DNA from: Trebonia sp963734665 | Lineage (GTDB): Bacteria > Actinomycetota > Actinomycetes > Streptosporangiales > Streptosporangiaceae | Direction of reading: 5' to 3' | Assembly (NCBI GenBank): GCA_963734665.1 | Contig: CAVTIR010000003.1 | Coordinates: 124,001 to 188,000, forward strand | DNA: 64,000 nucleotides | Shown here: positions 26,626 through 34,174 of the stretch, piece after piece | Position numbering within the stretch: the first letter of the stretch is position 1 | Layout: every line of letters starts with the position of its first letter | Notes under the pieces: model-generated | What the model saw: only the letters and a program-made list of their open reading frames with translations | Databases searched by the model: none | What the model was told of the DNA's origin: nothing | Made by a program: the position numbers and the translations under genes

Positions 26626-27684
26626 TCATGCCGGCGAGGTTCCCGCGGGGACCTTGGTGTCGGGATTGTGGAAGACGAACTCTTCGATCTCGACCGATCG
26701 CTCCTCGGCGACCGCGGCGACGAGGATCTGCATGGTCAGCGCCTCGAGGATGACCCGCTGCGCCAGTGGGCGGGCGGGCAGGCGGACAACGTTCAGGTTC
26801 GGGCCGGACGCGGCATCCTGGCTGGTGACCAGGATCACCTGATGGCCGGCCGCTGCCAGGGTCGCCGCCACCTTGGCCTCTCGGGCGTCGCCGAACAGGA
26901 CGTGGACACCTCCGCCCGCCGACTCCATAGAGCCGTGCAGGTACTGCCGGGTTCCCATGCCGGTGGCCGGTATCCGCGCGGCTTCGCGGAAGAGCAGGGC
27001 CGCCGCCTCCGCCGAGCCGACCGACGGACCGCTGCCAACGAAATCCGCCGACTGTGCGCGCGTGAACACGGTGGCCAGGTCCCGCACCGGCCCGGTGAGG
27101 AGACGTTCGGTCTCCTGCAGCGCCTCGGGCAGCTCGCGCCAGCCCGGGTCGATGCGGCCGCCGTCCCACGCGTCGGCGAGGATGCCGAGCGCGGCGACGG
27201 TCGCGGTGTAGCCGACCGTCGACGCGTAGCTGTCGGGGATGTTGCCGATGCCGATTATGATCCGTGCCGCTGCCGCGATCGGCGACGGCGTCCTGTTGAC
27301 GACCGCGTAACGCCGGTCCGGTGCGACGGACTCAAGCACGGCGAGGGTCTCGGTGCTCCGACCGCCCTGCGAAACCCCGACGAGCGGGTGCTCACTGCGG
27401 GGAAAGGGCAGCGGGTAATCCCCGGCGCCTAGCCGCCACGCGTGGATGCCGCGGGTGCGCAGCGTCCACACTGGCGCGCAGGCGGCCGCGTGACTGGCGC
27501 CGATCCCGACGAATATCGGACCGGGCCCGGAGAGATAGCCGGCGGCCGCCAGCTCCGTCGTCGCGGCGGTTACGGTGTCGATGGCCTCGCCCAGCCTGCT
27601 GGCTTGGTCCGCGCGCGCCGCGGCGAACGATATGTTGCCGTCGGCTTCACCGGGCATCGCAGGCATCTCGGGCTCTGCGGTCAT
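26626..27684 (-). CDS. SIS-domain sugar isomerase/deaminase-like protein
   Basis: 352 residues with two SIS domains. The first has IFVGIGASHAAACAPVWTLR and LVGVSQGGRSTETLAVLE (the Ser/Thr-rich phosphosugar loop) within residues 55-125; the second has ADFVGSGPSVGSAEAAALLF and FREAARIPATG near 215-240. The layout equals the isomerase half of GlmS and the AgaS/NagB-II aminosugar-6-phosphate deaminases. Its ATG overlaps the Gfo/Idh stop (ATGA). A role converting an aminosugar phosphate, linked to the GlcNAc-kinase-like gene downstream, is likely. Confidence 0.82.
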   Translation of the reverse strand: MTAEPEMPAMPGEADGNISFAAARADQASRLGEAIDTVTAATTELAAAGYLSGPGPIFVGIGASHAAACAPVWTLRTRGIHAWRLGAGDYPLPFPRSEHPLVGVSQGGRSTETLAVLESVAPDRRYAVVNRTPSPIAAAARIIIGIGNIPDSYASTVGYTATVAALGILADAWDGGRIDPGWRELPEALQETERLLTGPVRDLATVFTRAQSADFVGSGPSVGSAEAAALLFREAARIPATGMGTRQYLHGSMESAGGGVHVLFGDAREAKVAATLAAAGHQVILVTSQDAASGPNLNVVRLPARPLAQRVILEALTMQILVAAVAEERSVEIEEFVFHNPDTKVPAGTSPA

Positions 27685-28808
27685 CGGGCGCTCCCCGGCG
27701 CGGCCAGGGTGGCCTCGATCGATGACCAGTCCGCCGCGAGTGGCGGTACCGCGGGTACGGTGCTCGCCACCTCGACCGGACGGCCGCTGTTCGCTGATTC
27801 CTCGATGGCGAGCATGACGTCGAGCACGTGGTAGGCGAGCTCGCCGCTCGCCCGCGGAGGCACGCCCGCCCGGATGGCCCGGGCCATCTCGAGGACGCCC
27901 ACGCCCCGGTCGCGTTCCTCCCCGACGGGCGGCACGTCCGTCCAGCCCTCATCCGCCCCGGTGCGCAAGACGGCCGGCGGCCCGTTGAAGCCACTCACCG
28001 GGACTCGCAGCGCACCGCCGCTCCCGGTGATCTCGAACAGCTGCCGTCGGACGGCCGAGTCGAAGCTGTAGATCGACGTGCCGACCGCGCCGGAACGGAA
28101 CGTGGTCAGCACGCTCAGGTGCGTGTCGACCTCGACAGGGAAGCGGGTGCCCGCGTCCGGGCCGGTGCCGATGACCCGCTCGGGGCTGGCCCGGTGCCCG
28201 GCCGCCCGTACCGCTGCGATCGAGCCGAGCAACTGGACCAGCGTGGTCACGTAGTACGGGCCGATGTCGAAGAGCGGCCCGGCGCCGCGGGCGAACAGGA
28301 ACTGCGGCCGCGGGTGCCAGGACTCCGGGCCGGGCCCCTGCATAAGGGTCAGCACGGTGTGCGGCTCGCCGATGGCGCCGTCTGCCAGCAGCCGCTGTGC
28401 GGTCTGGATGCCAGCGCCCAGGATGGTGTCCGGCGCGTTCCCCACCGCCAGGCCCGCCGCCGCGGCGGCTTTGAGCACGTCCTGCGCCGACGAGCGGTCC
28501 AGCGTCAGTGGCTTCTCGCCCCACACGTGGCGACCGGATTGGAGCACCGCCAGGGCGACCTCGGTGTGCGCGGCCGGCGTCGTGAGGTTGAGGACCAGTT
28601 CGATGTCGCCGATCGCGAGCAGTTCCTCGGCCGTGCCGGCGAAACTGAGGTCATATTTGGCGGCCTGCGCCCTGGCCCGGCTGACGTCGAGGTCAGCGAT
28701 GCCGCGGACTTCGATGTCGGGATAGCTCAGCAGGCTGGGCAGATACTGGTCGGAGACGTTTCCCGCGCCGATGATGCCCACCACCACCGGCCTGGTCGGC
28801 GCGGTCAT
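27681..28808 (-). CDS. Gfo/Idh/MocA family oxidoreductase
   Basis: 375 residues from ATG 28808, which overlaps the stop of the isomerase gene. VVVGIIGAGNVSDQYLPSLL is the NAD-binding start. LVLNLTTPAAHTEVALAVLQ and VWGEKPLTLDRSSA (catalytic EKP lysine near residue 95) follow, then FDIGPYYVTTLVQLLGSIAA, which carries the catalytic domain helix. These enzymes oxidise or reduce sugar hydroxyls with NAD(P), often at C3 or C1. It is one of three such enzymes in this locus. Confidence 0.88.
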   Translation of the reverse strand: MTAPTRPVVVGIIGAGNVSDQYLPSLLSYPDIEVRGIADLDVSRARAQAAKYDLSFAGTAEELLAIGDIELVLNLTTPAAHTEVALAVLQSGRHVWGEKPLTLDRSSAQDVLKAAAAAGLAVGNAPDTILGAGIQTAQRLLADGAIGEPHTVLTLMQGPGPESWHPRPQFLFARGAGPLFDIGPYYVTTLVQLLGSIAAVRAAGHRASPERVIGTGPDAGTRFPVEVDTHLSVLTTFRSGAVGTSIYSFDSAVRRQLFEITGSGGALRVPVSGFNGPPAVLRTGADEGWTDVPPVGEERDRGVGVLEMARAIRAGVPPRASGELAYHVLDVMLAIEESANSGRPVEVASTVPAVPPLAADWSSIEATLAAPGSAR

Positions 28809-29593
28809 GCGCGCACCAGCTTGCCGAAGTAGGCGGCGTTGCGCTCGAGCACTGGGAAGATGTCGCCCTCGTGGACTACCACCTCGAGTACGGGCATCGC
28901 CCCGAGGGCACGTCCTGCCGCGATGACCTCGTCCATCCGCCCGGCGATGTCCACGCCCTGTACGGGCGGGTCGTCCTCGTCCGGCGGCTCGTTCGTGACA
29001 TGCAGGAACCGAATACGGTCGCCGAGCCGGGGGAGCAGTTCGAAGACGTCGGCGCCGCCGACGCTCGCCCAGTGCGTGTCGACTTCGAGCACCACGCCCT
29101 CGTCCAGCGTGTCCACCAGGATCTCGTAGGCGGCCACGCCGTCCACGTGCTGGCTGAACTCGAAGTCGTGGTTGTGGTAGCCGACGCTGATTCCAAGGTC
29201 GGCCGCGCGGCGCGCCGCGTCGTTGACCACGCCGGCGAACGCGGTGATGCCGTCGCGCTCGCTCAGGCCCTCGGGATCGGTCCACGGGACGATAAGCGTC
29301 TGCAGGCCCAGGTCGCGCGCGGCCGCGAGGTACGCCTCCCGCTCGTCCGTCACGATGTTGGCGTGCGCGGCCGTCGCCGTAAGGCCTGTTTCGCGCAGGG
29401 CCGCCTTGAACTCCGCGGCGTTCGCCAGGATCGTGTACGGCTCGACGTGGGTGATCCCCATCGCTGCCAGCCGGCCCAGCGTCCTGGTGAGATCGCCCGG
29501 TCCAATGTCGTCCCGGACGCTGTAGAGCTGCACGCCGAGCGGCGCTGTTCCGGGGTGTGGGCCTGCCTGAGTCACATGGTTGTTGACGTTCAA
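28805..29593 (-). CDS. sugar phosphate isomerase/epimerase family TIM-barrel protein
   Basis: 262 residues; ATG 29593 follows AGGAGG at eleven bases. LGVQLYSVRDD starts the barrel; then HVEPYTI, TATAAHANIV, VGYHNHDFEF, LEVDTHW (metal-binding Glu and Asp) and RFLHVTNEP. This is the xylose-isomerase-like AP2EC family, which includes inosose dehydratases, sugar epimerases and the 3-keto-glycoside cleaving enzymes. It is the first gene of a four-gene unit driven from the phased-repeat promoter at 29609-29643. A lyase or isomerase role on an oxidised sugar is likely but not proven. Confidence 0.85.
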   Translation of the reverse strand: MNVNNHVTQAGPHPGTAPLGVQLYSVRDDIGPGDLTRTLGRLAAMGITHVEPYTILANAAEFKAALRETGLTATAAHANIVTDEREAYLAAARDLGLQTLIVPWTDPEGLSERDGITAFAGVVNDAARRAADLGISVGYHNHDFEFSQHVDGVAAYEILVDTLDEGVVLEVDTHWASVGGADVFELLPRLGDRIRFLHVTNEPPDEDDPPVQGVDIAGRMDEVIAAGRALGAMPVLEVVVHEGDIFPVLERNAAYFGKLVRA

Positions 29594-29608
29594 GGAAACC
29601 TCCTATAA

Positions 29609-29643
29609 ACCACATGATACCAACTATGAACCAATATGACACC
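29609..29643. promoter_or_regulatory. helically phased TGGT repeats (operator) in front of the isomerase operon
   Basis: On the plus strand ACCA occurs at 29609, 29619 and 29630 and ACCG at 29641, a spacing of 10, 11 and 11 bases. On the minus strand this reads TGGTTCATAGT, TGGTATCATG, TGGTTTATAGG. The same design occurs at 30731-30756 and 41756-41790. One regulator binding one face of the helix is inferred, possibly the HutC-type GntR at 30859. Confidence 0.55.
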
Positions 29644-29648
29644 GTAAT

Positions 29649-29668
29649 AAGCCCGCACAGATGCGGGC
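29649..29668 (-). terminator. rho-independent-like terminator after the Gfo/Idh gene
   Basis: GCCCGCA (29651-29657) and TGCGGGC (29662-29668) form a 7-bp stem with a CAGA loop. Read on the minus strand, TTATTA follows. It starts 8 bases after the stop of the gene at 29676-30713. Confidence 0.65.
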
Positions 29669-29675
29669 CTCGGGC

Positions 29676-30713
29676 TTAGTCCACTGGCACGGGTTCCCAC
29701 GTTCGTGAGCGCATGGACGCGTAGCAGGCATCGAGCACGCGGTTGACGACAAGCCCGTCGGCGAACGTCTCCACGGGCGCCGTCTTGTCCGCGAAGCAGT
29801 CCACGAAGTGCCGCATCTCCTGGCTGAAGCCGTAGGCCCTGGCCTCTTCTGGAACCGGGAAGACCCAGCCCGTCTCGCTGTCGGCCTTTTCAACGAGGTA
29901 GCCGGCCGGATTCTCGATGAACCCCCAGACGGGGGTGGCCGAGGTGTCGGTCACCAGTCGCCCCGCGCTGCCGACGAACTCGTGCCGCAGCTGCATGCCG
30001 CCCTTTTCGATCCACGACGACTCGACGGTCGCGAGCTGTCCGCCGGCGAATTTCAGCAGCGCGATCGCGCTGTCCTCGCCGGTGGTCTTGTCGCTGTGGG
30101 CCATGGTGGCGCCCCAGGCGAAGACCTCGGTGATGCGGTTGTCCTTGCCGAAGAAGTGCCTCGCGGACTCGATCGTGTGGCAGCCCATGTCAAGCAGTGC
30201 GCCGCCGCCGGCGGTCTCCGCGTCCCAGAAGTGCGGCGCGTGCGGCCCGGAGTGCGCTTCGCGGGCCCGCATGGTGAGCAGGTCGCCGATGGCCCCCGCG
30301 GTGACCATCTGGTGGGCCTTGGCGATGTTGGGGGAGAAGACCGAGCTTTCCGCGTAGCCGTGCCACACCCTGGCGTCCGCCACGATGCGCAGCATGGCCT
30401 CGGCCTCGGCCCCGGTGCGTGCCAGCGGCTTGGTGCACACGATGCCCTTGCCAGCGGCCGCCGCGATGCAGGTGGCCGCCAGGTGCACCTCGTTGGGCAG
30501 CGCGATGACGACGAGATCGACCGCCGGGTCCGCGCACAGCGCGGCCATGTCGTCGTACTGGCGCGGAATGCCGCCCCAGCGCTCCGCGAACGCCCGAGAG
30601 CGTGCCGGGTCACGAGAGTAGTTGGCGGTGACCTCGGCGTTCCTGACGTCCTGCAGCGCTTCCGCGTACGTGTTCGCGATGAACCCGGAGCCGATGAGGC
30701 CGACACCGATCAT
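29676..30713 (-). CDS. Gfo/Idh/MocA family oxidoreductase
   Basis: 345 residues. VGLIGSGFIANTYAEALQDV binds NAD(P); VDLVVIALPNEVHLAATCIA and GIVCTKPLARTGAEAEAML (TKP in place of EKP, lysine near 95) follow. The catalytic domain shows GGGALLDMGCHTIESARHFF, with the conserved Asp and His near 170. It is transcribed alone, between a phased-repeat promoter upstream and a terminator downstream. A sugar or inositol oxidoreductase is the safe call. The operator shared with the neighbouring operons suggests one pathway. Confidence 0.88.
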   Translation of the reverse strand: MIGVGLIGSGFIANTYAEALQDVRNAEVTANYSRDPARSRAFAERWGGIPRQYDDMAALCADPAVDLVVIALPNEVHLAATCIAAAAGKGIVCTKPLARTGAEAEAMLRIVADARVWHGYAESSVFSPNIAKAHQMVTAGAIGDLLTMRAREAHSGPHAPHFWDAETAGGGALLDMGCHTIESARHFFGKDNRITEVFAWGATMAHSDKTTGEDSAIALLKFAGGQLATVESSWIEKGGMQLRHEFVGSAGRLVTDTSATPVWGFIENPAGYLVEKADSETGWVFPVPEEARAYGFSQEMRHFVDCFADKTAPVETFADGLVVNRVLDACYASMRSRTWEPVPVD

Positions 30714-30730
30714 GACTATTCCTCCATATC

Positions 30731-30756
30731 ACAAAACGTAGACCACAGTGAGACCA
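30731..30756. promoter_or_regulatory. phased TGGT repeats in front of the single Gfo/Idh gene
   Basis: ACCA at 30742 and 30753 and ACAA at 30731 are spaced exactly 11 bases apart. On the minus strand it reads TGTGGTCTCAC then TGTGGTCTACG, so each half contains TGGTCT. It lies 18-43 bases upstream of the ATG at 30713. Confidence 0.5.
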
Positions 30757-30776
30757 CAGGGCACGACACGTCACTG

Positions 30777-30797
30777 GCTCAGTGCTCAGTGCTCAGT
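30777..30797. repeat. GCTCAGT x3 tandem repeat
   Basis: Three exact 7-bp units directly before the terminator stem at 30801. Probably a slippage product. It could also be read as part of the transcript end of the GntR operon. Confidence 0.7.
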
Positions 30798-30800
30798 GAG

Positions 30801-30836
30801 CTCCTCGACCGCGCCTGCCTGACAGCGGTCGAGGAG
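30801..30836 (-). terminator. terminator of the long sugar operon
   Basis: CTCCTCGACCGC (30801-30812) and its complement (30825-30836) form a perfect 12-bp stem with a 12-base loop, starting 22 bases after the GntR stop. It ends the operon that runs from 41718 to 30859. Confidence 0.75.
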
Positions 30837-30858
30837 TGGGAGTGCTCCGGCCCGGGGC

Positions 30859-31641
30859 TCAGCCTTTCCAGCCGCCGCCGGAGAGCTGCGAGCGCGAGAA
30901 CGACGTGCGCAGGCGGTATCGCTCGCCGACGTACTTGATCGTCGACGTGAACAGCGGGCGCCCCGCTGTGTCGAAGGACACCTGCCGCATGACGAGCAGC
31001 GGCTTGTTCTCGGCGATCCGGAGATGCCCCGCCTCTGCCGCGTCCGCTTCCCTGGCCTCGATCGTGCTGTCGGAGTGCACTGGCTCGATCCCGGCCTCGG
31101 CGAGCACCGCGAAGAGGGAGTGCTTGGCGAAGTCGACCTTCGCGACCCCGGGCAGCACGGAGACCGCTATCTGGGTCAGGTCGAGGGCGATCGGCACCGT
31201 GTCGAGCAGCCGTACCCGGTCAAGGTGGAAGAGGTCGGTCCCCGGCACGATGGACAGCTCCTCGGCCTCGTCGAAACTCGCCGGGACCGCCTCGGCGCGC
31301 AGCACTTCGGACTGCGTTGTGAGGCCCATTCGCTCGGCCGTCTCGGTGAAGGACTCCAGCGTGTTGGGCCATTCCCGCTTCGCCGGGCTCTTCGCTACGT
31401 ACCACCCGCGGCCGTGTGAGGCGTTCAGCGCGCCCGCGTCGACCAGCTGGTTGAGCGCTTTGCGCAGCGTGACCCGGCTGATGCCGAGCTGCAGGCAGAG
31501 TTCGCGTTCCGGCGGCAGGCGCGCGCCCGCCCGCAACACACCCTCGTCTATCTGGTCGCGAATCAGCGTCGCGGCCTGGATCCACAGCGGTTCCGGATAA
31601 TCCGGCCGGATTATCGGTGCCACTTCTCGTGCGTTATTCAT
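30859..31641 (-). CDS. GntR-family regulator, HutC subfamily (UTRA domain)
   Basis: 260 residues from ATG 31641, preceded by GAAGGG; a TTG at 31668 overlaps the previous stop and is less likely. The winged helix covers roughly residues 18-82: LIRDQIDEGVLRAGARLPPE, RELCLQLGISRVTLRKALNQ, LNASHGRGWYV. The UTRA effector domain follows (FHLDRVRLLDTVPIALDLTQ, then LLVMRQVSFDTAGRPLFTST). HutC proteins bind TGGT-rich operators and are released by sugar phosphates or similar ligands. It is the last gene of the sugar operon and its likely controller. Confidence 0.88.
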   Translation of the reverse strand: MNNAREVAPIIRPDYPEPLWIQAATLIRDQIDEGVLRAGARLPPERELCLQLGISRVTLRKALNQLVDAGALNASHGRGWYVAKSPAKREWPNTLESFTETAERMGLTTQSEVLRAEAVPASFDEAEELSIVPGTDLFHLDRVRLLDTVPIALDLTQIAVSVLPGVAKVDFAKHSLFAVLAEAGIEPVHSDSTIEAREADAAEAGHLRIAENKPLLVMRQVSFDTAGRPLFTSTIKYVGERYRLRTSFSRSQLSGGGWKG

Positions 31642-31664
31642 GACGTCGAGCCCTTCGTGCTCCG

Positions 31665-32654
31665 TCAATTGTCTTCCCCCAGCAATCTGTCGAATGCCGC
31701 GCCGAGATCGTCATCGGTGTGACGGCGGCCGACGTCGGCATCGTGATAAGACATGATCTCGCGAGCCCCGGCGGCGAACGACACTCGCGGCGCGAATCCC
31801 GGCACGAGCCGGCGGAGTTTTGCGTTGTCGAAGAGCATCGAGTGCCGGAAATCGTGTTCCAGCACGTCAGCCCAGCCTGGCCATTCCCGGGCGATCGATT
31901 CGCTCGCCCGGTGTGCCAGGATCGGCCGCGCGACCCCTGCCGCGGCCGCCAATTCGAGATGAATCTGGTCCCAGGTGAGGATATCCCCGCTCACCACGTT
32001 GACACTCTCGCCAATCGCATGCCCGTTGCCGAGCAGTGGCACGAACGCGCGGGCGAAGTCATGGGAGTGCATGAGGGTCCACAGGGAGGTTCCGTCACCG
32101 TGGACGATCACCGGCTTGCCGGAGCGCATGCGCTCTATCGCGGTCCAGCCGGCCAGCACCGGCACGACGGTGTGATCGTAGACGTGGGCGGGCCGGGCGA
32201 TCGTCAGCGGAAACCCCGTCGCGCGGTACTCGGCGGCCAGGAATTCCTCGCAGGCGACCTTGTCCCGCGCGTAGCCGAACGTCGGCTGGCGTCGTGGTGA
32301 CGACTCCGTAACCGGAAGTGATGGGACCGGGCGCGCGAAAACCGAGCAGGTGCTGATGAACACGTACTGCCCGGTCAGGCCGGAGAACAGCTCGGCATGG
32401 CCCGCCAGCTGGGCCGGCGTGTAGCCCACCCAGTTGACGACCGCGTCGTATCGTTCGCCCCCGCGCGCCGCGTCAAGCGTGGCGCGCAGCTCGGCCGGGC
32501 GGTAGACGTCGCAGCGCAGTTGCCGGATGCCTTCCGGGAGCGCGCGCCGCGGCTCGCCTCGGGTCACGATCGTGAGCTCGTGCCCCTGCCGGACCGCCTC
32601 GGCGGCGGCCGCGGCGCCGATCATCCCGGCTCCGCCGAGAAACAGGACCCTCAT
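31665..32654 (-). CDS. NAD-dependent epimerase/dehydratase family protein (extended SDR)
   Basis: 329 residues. VLFLGGAGMIGAAAAAEAVR has the GxxGxxG cofactor motif; YVFISTCSVFA and YARDKVACEEFL carry the catalytic Ser and the YxxxK pair near 135-139. LTIARPAHVYDHTVVPVLAG and WTLMHSHDFARAFVPLL complete the extended-SDR fold seen in nucleotide-sugar and free-sugar epimerases or reductases. Its ATG overlaps the stop of the TIM-barrel gene. It probably acts on the same sugar; no specific substrate can be given. Confidence 0.82.
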   Translation of the reverse strand: MRVLFLGGAGMIGAAAAAEAVRQGHELTIVTRGEPRRALPEGIRQLRCDVYRPAELRATLDAARGGERYDAVVNWVGYTPAQLAGHAELFSGLTGQYVFISTCSVFARPVPSLPVTESSPRRQPTFGYARDKVACEEFLAAEYRATGFPLTIARPAHVYDHTVVPVLAGWTAIERMRSGKPVIVHGDGTSLWTLMHSHDFARAFVPLLGNGHAIGESVNVVSGDILTWDQIHLELAAAAGVARPILAHRASESIAREWPGWADVLEHDFRHSMLFDNAKLRRLVPGFAPRVSFAAGAREIMSYHDADVGRRHTDDDLGAAFDRLLGEDN

Positions 32655-33445
32655 GGCTGCCCCGCCAGGTACGCGTAGCTGCGTTCGAGTGCCTCGAACG
32701 TGTCGATGTGCAGCCGCTCGAGCTCGACGATATGCCAGCGCAGTCCGGAGGGAGTGGCGAGTACCCGCGGCCAGTCGATCTGGCCCTCGCCGATCGGGAC
32801 CATCACGTCGTCGGTGTAGCTCACCGCCGGGCCGTCCTTCACGTGCAGGAAGCGCACCCGCTCGCCAAGCCGGGTGAGCACCTCAGCGGGGTCAGCGCCG
32901 CCCATCAGCGACCAGTACGCGTCCAGCTCGACAAGCACCCGGTCATCGAGCTGCTCAAGCAGCAGATCGTAGGCCTGCCGCCCGCCGTGGAACTGGGAGA
33001 ACTCGGCGAAGTGGTTGTGGTACGCGATGGCCATGCCGCGGCTGGCGGCGCGTTCGGCGGCCTCGTTGACCCGTGCCACGCCGCGGCTGATCGCCGCCGG
33101 GCTGTCGAATTCCTCCCGCTCCATGCTCCACACCAGGACGCGGGCGCCCAGTTCCTCGTTCTCGTCCAGGATCGCCTCCGCGCGCTCGCCCGCGGGAAAC
33201 GGCGCGTGGGCGCTCGTCAGCGTGAGCCCCGCGGCGGAAATGGCCGCGCGCACACGTGCCGGGCCGAATTCCTCGACGAGCCCGTACGTCTCCACTCCGG
33301 TGTAGCCGGCCGCCGCCAGCCGCGCCAGCGTCCCCTCCAGGTCGGCCCGCGCTTGCGCCAGCACGGTATACATCATCACGGCGATACCGGGCTTGCCGTT
33401 CACGCGGCTGTCGTTCACAGCGCCGTCGTTCAAACTGGAGCTCAT
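32651..33445 (-). CDS. sugar phosphate isomerase/epimerase family TIM-barrel protein
   Basis: 264 residues from ATG 33445, which overlaps the ThuA stop (ATGA); an upstream in-frame start lies within ThuA. Family blocks: IAVMMYTVLAQARADLEGTL, TGVETYG, LTSAHAPFP, IAYHNHFAEFSQF, VLVELDAYW (metal Glu/Asp) and RFLHVKDGP. It is similar in layout to the protein at 28805 but divergent in detail, so the locus has two paralogues. Enzymes of this fold cleave or isomerise oxidised sugars, which fits the neighbouring Gfo/Idh and ThuA genes. Confidence 0.85.
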   Translation of the reverse strand: MSSSLNDGAVNDSRVNGKPGIAVMMYTVLAQARADLEGTLARLAAAGYTGVETYGLVEEFGPARVRAAISAAGLTLTSAHAPFPAGERAEAILDENEELGARVLVWSMEREEFDSPAAISRGVARVNEAAERAASRGMAIAYHNHFAEFSQFHGGRQAYDLLLEQLDDRVLVELDAYWSLMGGADPAEVLTRLGERVRFLHVKDGPAVSYTDDVMVPIGEGQIDWPRVLATPSGLRWHIVELERLHIDTFEALERSYAYLAGQP

Positions 33446-34113
33446 TTCGCCGCCGCCCAGGTCAGTGCCTGGCTGACGAGCTTGCGGAACGGCGGTTCGC
33501 CCCACGCTCGCATGTCATGGCCGAGCGCGAGGTAGACCACGCGTCCCGCGCCAACCTCGCGGACGTACATGACCGGGATGACGACCCCGTCGGCGCGGTG
33601 CCGCTGCGCGAGGACCTCGATCTTGTCGTCGGCCAGCTCGAACTCGTAGTACTCGTCGAACAGATCGAAGTCCGTGACGCCTTCCGTCACCGGGTGGTCG
33701 GCGACGATCTCGATGGTGTGCCGCCCTTCGTGATGTCCTGGGCCGTGCGACAGGTACCGGTTGCCGATCAGCTCGAACTGCGGCCGGTCGGCCGGGTCCA
33801 GGCCGTCGCCCTGCCAGCCCATGACGTTGGTGCAGTGGAGGGCGACCAGCCCCTTGCCGAGCGCGACAGCGTCTGCGAGCGCACGCTGCTGCCCGGTATG
33901 GAACTGGCCGCCCGAGGTGTAGAACAGGTACACGTCCGACTCGGCCGTCTCCGGCCGGGGGGCGATGAACCTGCCAGTTCCTGCCGCCCGGCGTGTTGCG
34001 AAGCCGGTCTCGGCGCCGAGCTGCTGGAAGACCAGGGAAGCAGTGATCAGGTCGTGATGGATGTCATCGCCGTTCACTACCACCATGGCGCGCGGCGCGG
34101 TCAATGCGGTCAT
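33442..34113 (-). CDS. ThuA-like (trehalose utilisation) domain protein
   Basis: 223 residues; AAGGAA precedes ATG 34113. The fold is a class-I glutamine-amidotransferase-like domain: VVVNGDDIHHDLITASLVFQ, DVYLFYTSGGQFHTGQQRAL, LVALHCTNVMGWQG and ELIGNRYLSHGPGHHEGRHT; the end VVYLALGHDMRAWGEPPFRK is a typical ThuA closing block. ThuA proteins work with Gfo/Idh oxidoreductases on 3-keto sugars in trehalose and sucrose use. A second, frameshifted copy is at 39958. Confidence 0.85.
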   Translation of the reverse strand: MTALTAPRAMVVVNGDDIHHDLITASLVFQQLGAETGFATRRAAGTGRFIAPRPETAESDVYLFYTSGGQFHTGQQRALADAVALGKGLVALHCTNVMGWQGDGLDPADRPQFELIGNRYLSHGPGHHEGRHTIEIVADHPVTEGVTDFDLFDEYYEFELADDKIEVLAQRHRADGVVIPVMYVREVGAGRVVYLALGHDMRAWGEPPFRKLVSQALTWAAAK

Positions 34114-34174
34114 CGCCGGTTAGTTCCTTTCTGCACGGAGACGGGTCACTCAAAGAGCGGTTACAAGAGAGGGA

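Noticed and set aside
29594..29675. Riboswitch before the isomerase gene
   Set aside because: The region is explained by phased operator repeats and a terminator; no conserved riboswitch core was recognised.
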